In this document: piece after piece, positions 62,871 to 63,224 of the stretch
Numbering within the stretch: position 1 is the stretch's first letter
Layout of the letters: the number at the start of each line of letters is the position of its first letter
Source: CAZYBC01 sp964645645
GTDB lineage: Bacteria; Patescibacteriota; Microgenomatia; UBA1400; PJMF01
Reading direction: 5' to 3'
Assembly (NCBI GenBank): GCA_964645645.1
Contig: CAZYBC010000006.1
Span: 1 to 63,224, forward strand
Length of the DNA stretch: 63,224 nucleotides
Notes under the pieces: model-generated
Databases searched by the model: none
Seen by the model: the letters and a program-made list of their open reading frames with translations, nothing else
Told to the model about the DNA's origin: nothing
Position numbers and translations under genes: made by a program

Positions 62871-63224
62871 TTAATTACTCGCTACCGCTGAAAGCCCCGC
62901 TAAATAGCCAGTGCTAAAAGCAGCTTGTAAGTTAAATCCACCTGTCGGAGCATCTAAATCTAAAACTTCTCCGGCAAAATATAAATTTTTAACTAACTTA
63001 GACTGCATCGTGGCTGGATCAATTTGTTTCAACGAAACTCCGCCGGCTGTCACAATGCCTAATTCCAAAGGAGCGACACCGCTAATATTAATAGTAAAAT
63101 TCTTTAACCAAAAAATTAAAGTTTGGATTTCTTTTTCACTCAAAGATGAATTTTTACGATGAGGATCAATATTGGTTTGAGTTAAACATAAATCAATTAA
63201 GGAATTAGGTAAAAGTTCTTTGAG
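62871..63224 (-). CDS. HI0933/BaiN-type flavoprotein, C-terminal part
   Basis: The reading frame continues past the window edge (the final codons read LKELLPNSLIDLCLTQTN), so the N-terminal part is missing. The visible 117 residues end with APLELGIVTAGGVSLKQIDP, KLVKNLYFAGEVLDLDAPTG and GFNLQAAFSTGYLAG, the FAD-binding C-terminal signature of HI0933-family aminoacetone-oxidase-like proteins. The substrate is unknown. It converges with the small membrane-protein gene, 12 nt apart. Confidence 0.85.
   Translation of the reverse strand, partial: LKELLPNSLIDLCLTQTNIDPHRKNSSLSEKEIQTLIFWLKNFTINISGVAPLELGIVTAGGVSLKQIDPATMQSKLVKNLYFAGEVLDLDAPTGGFNLQAAFSTGYLAGLSAVASN

Noticed and set aside
1..63224. 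Alternative genetic code (TGA as Gly, as in some CPR phyla)
   Set aside because: TGA ends genes such as that at 17126-17335, and no conserved protein here contains in-frame TGA.

Overview
The window looks like a chromosomal segment from an ultra-small Candidate Phyla Radiation (Patescibacteria) bacterium, probably Microgenomates-like. This is an inference from several things seen together: strong AT bias, very short intergenic gaps, many small toxin-antitoxin pairs, membrane glycosyltransferase-like proteins, class A PBPs with Cys-containing tails, proteins rich in Pro/Thr and Cys behind a single N-terminal membrane anchor, a B12-dependent ribonucleotide reductase, and one enormous ORF. The standard bacterial code fits: TGA ends genes and I see no recoding.

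Layout. 1-1.3 kb: a partial reading frame, a decayed fragment, an AbiEii-type nucleotidyltransferase with its DUF6922-like partner, and a CAU tRNA with initiator character. 1.3-1.6 kb: two large hairpins ahead of a second CAU tRNA. 1.6-8.8 kb: GT39-like membrane protein, DHH-type phosphoesterase, TspO, nucleotidyltransferase, exonuclease III, GroEL/GroES. 8.8-9.5 kb: PIN toxin pair. 9.6-17.3 kb: t6A genes (a TsaC-TsaE fusion, then TsaD), a large membrane protein, SmpB, a membrane GT-like protein, a LiaF-like protein, cytidylate kinase. 17.4-31.2 kb: two class A PBPs, a PTPS-related membrane protein, the nrdR-nrdJ operon with tandem NrdR boxes, a DUF5667 protein, a divergent CPBP protein, an archaeal-type CMP-kinase-like protein, a HEPN-like protein and a GH18 protein. 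31.3-34.2 kb: a RelBE-type pair with its operator and a degenerate repeat field, a SIMPL protein, two unknown proteins. 34.2-59.3 kb: one minus-strand cluster with murJ, pilN-like and pilO-like genes, a small anchored protein, an Fn3/Ig-like adhesin, and a single gene of 6,618 codons. 59.5-63.2 kb: rpsT, lepA, a PH-domain protein, a small membrane protein and a partial HI0933-type flavoprotein.

The giant protein is the centrepiece. It has a basic N-terminus, one membrane anchor, a roughly 700-residue Cys-rich stalk, long coiled coils, and then enzyme- or effector-like modules: a SecA/DEAD-like ATPase, an HD phosphohydrolase, a PPP-type metallophosphatase, an FHA domain, a polyvalent-type ADP-ribosyltransferase-like domain and a C-terminal TPR. 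Its genes lie directly downstream of pilus-type inner-membrane genes, which suggests a surface-displayed or delivered mega-effector. That role is an inference.

Two genome-style signals recur. Many genes have a TATAAT-like -10 box only 6-8 nt before the ATG and no Shine-Dalgarno sequence, which suggests leaderless mRNAs. Several genes are followed at once by long palindromes whose arms differ in sequence but whose loops share a core (AGCTWCGCTTRAA). No stretch over 300 bases lacks a gene or described element; the longest intergenic regions (1282-1523 and 31847-32132) are described as hairpins and repeats.
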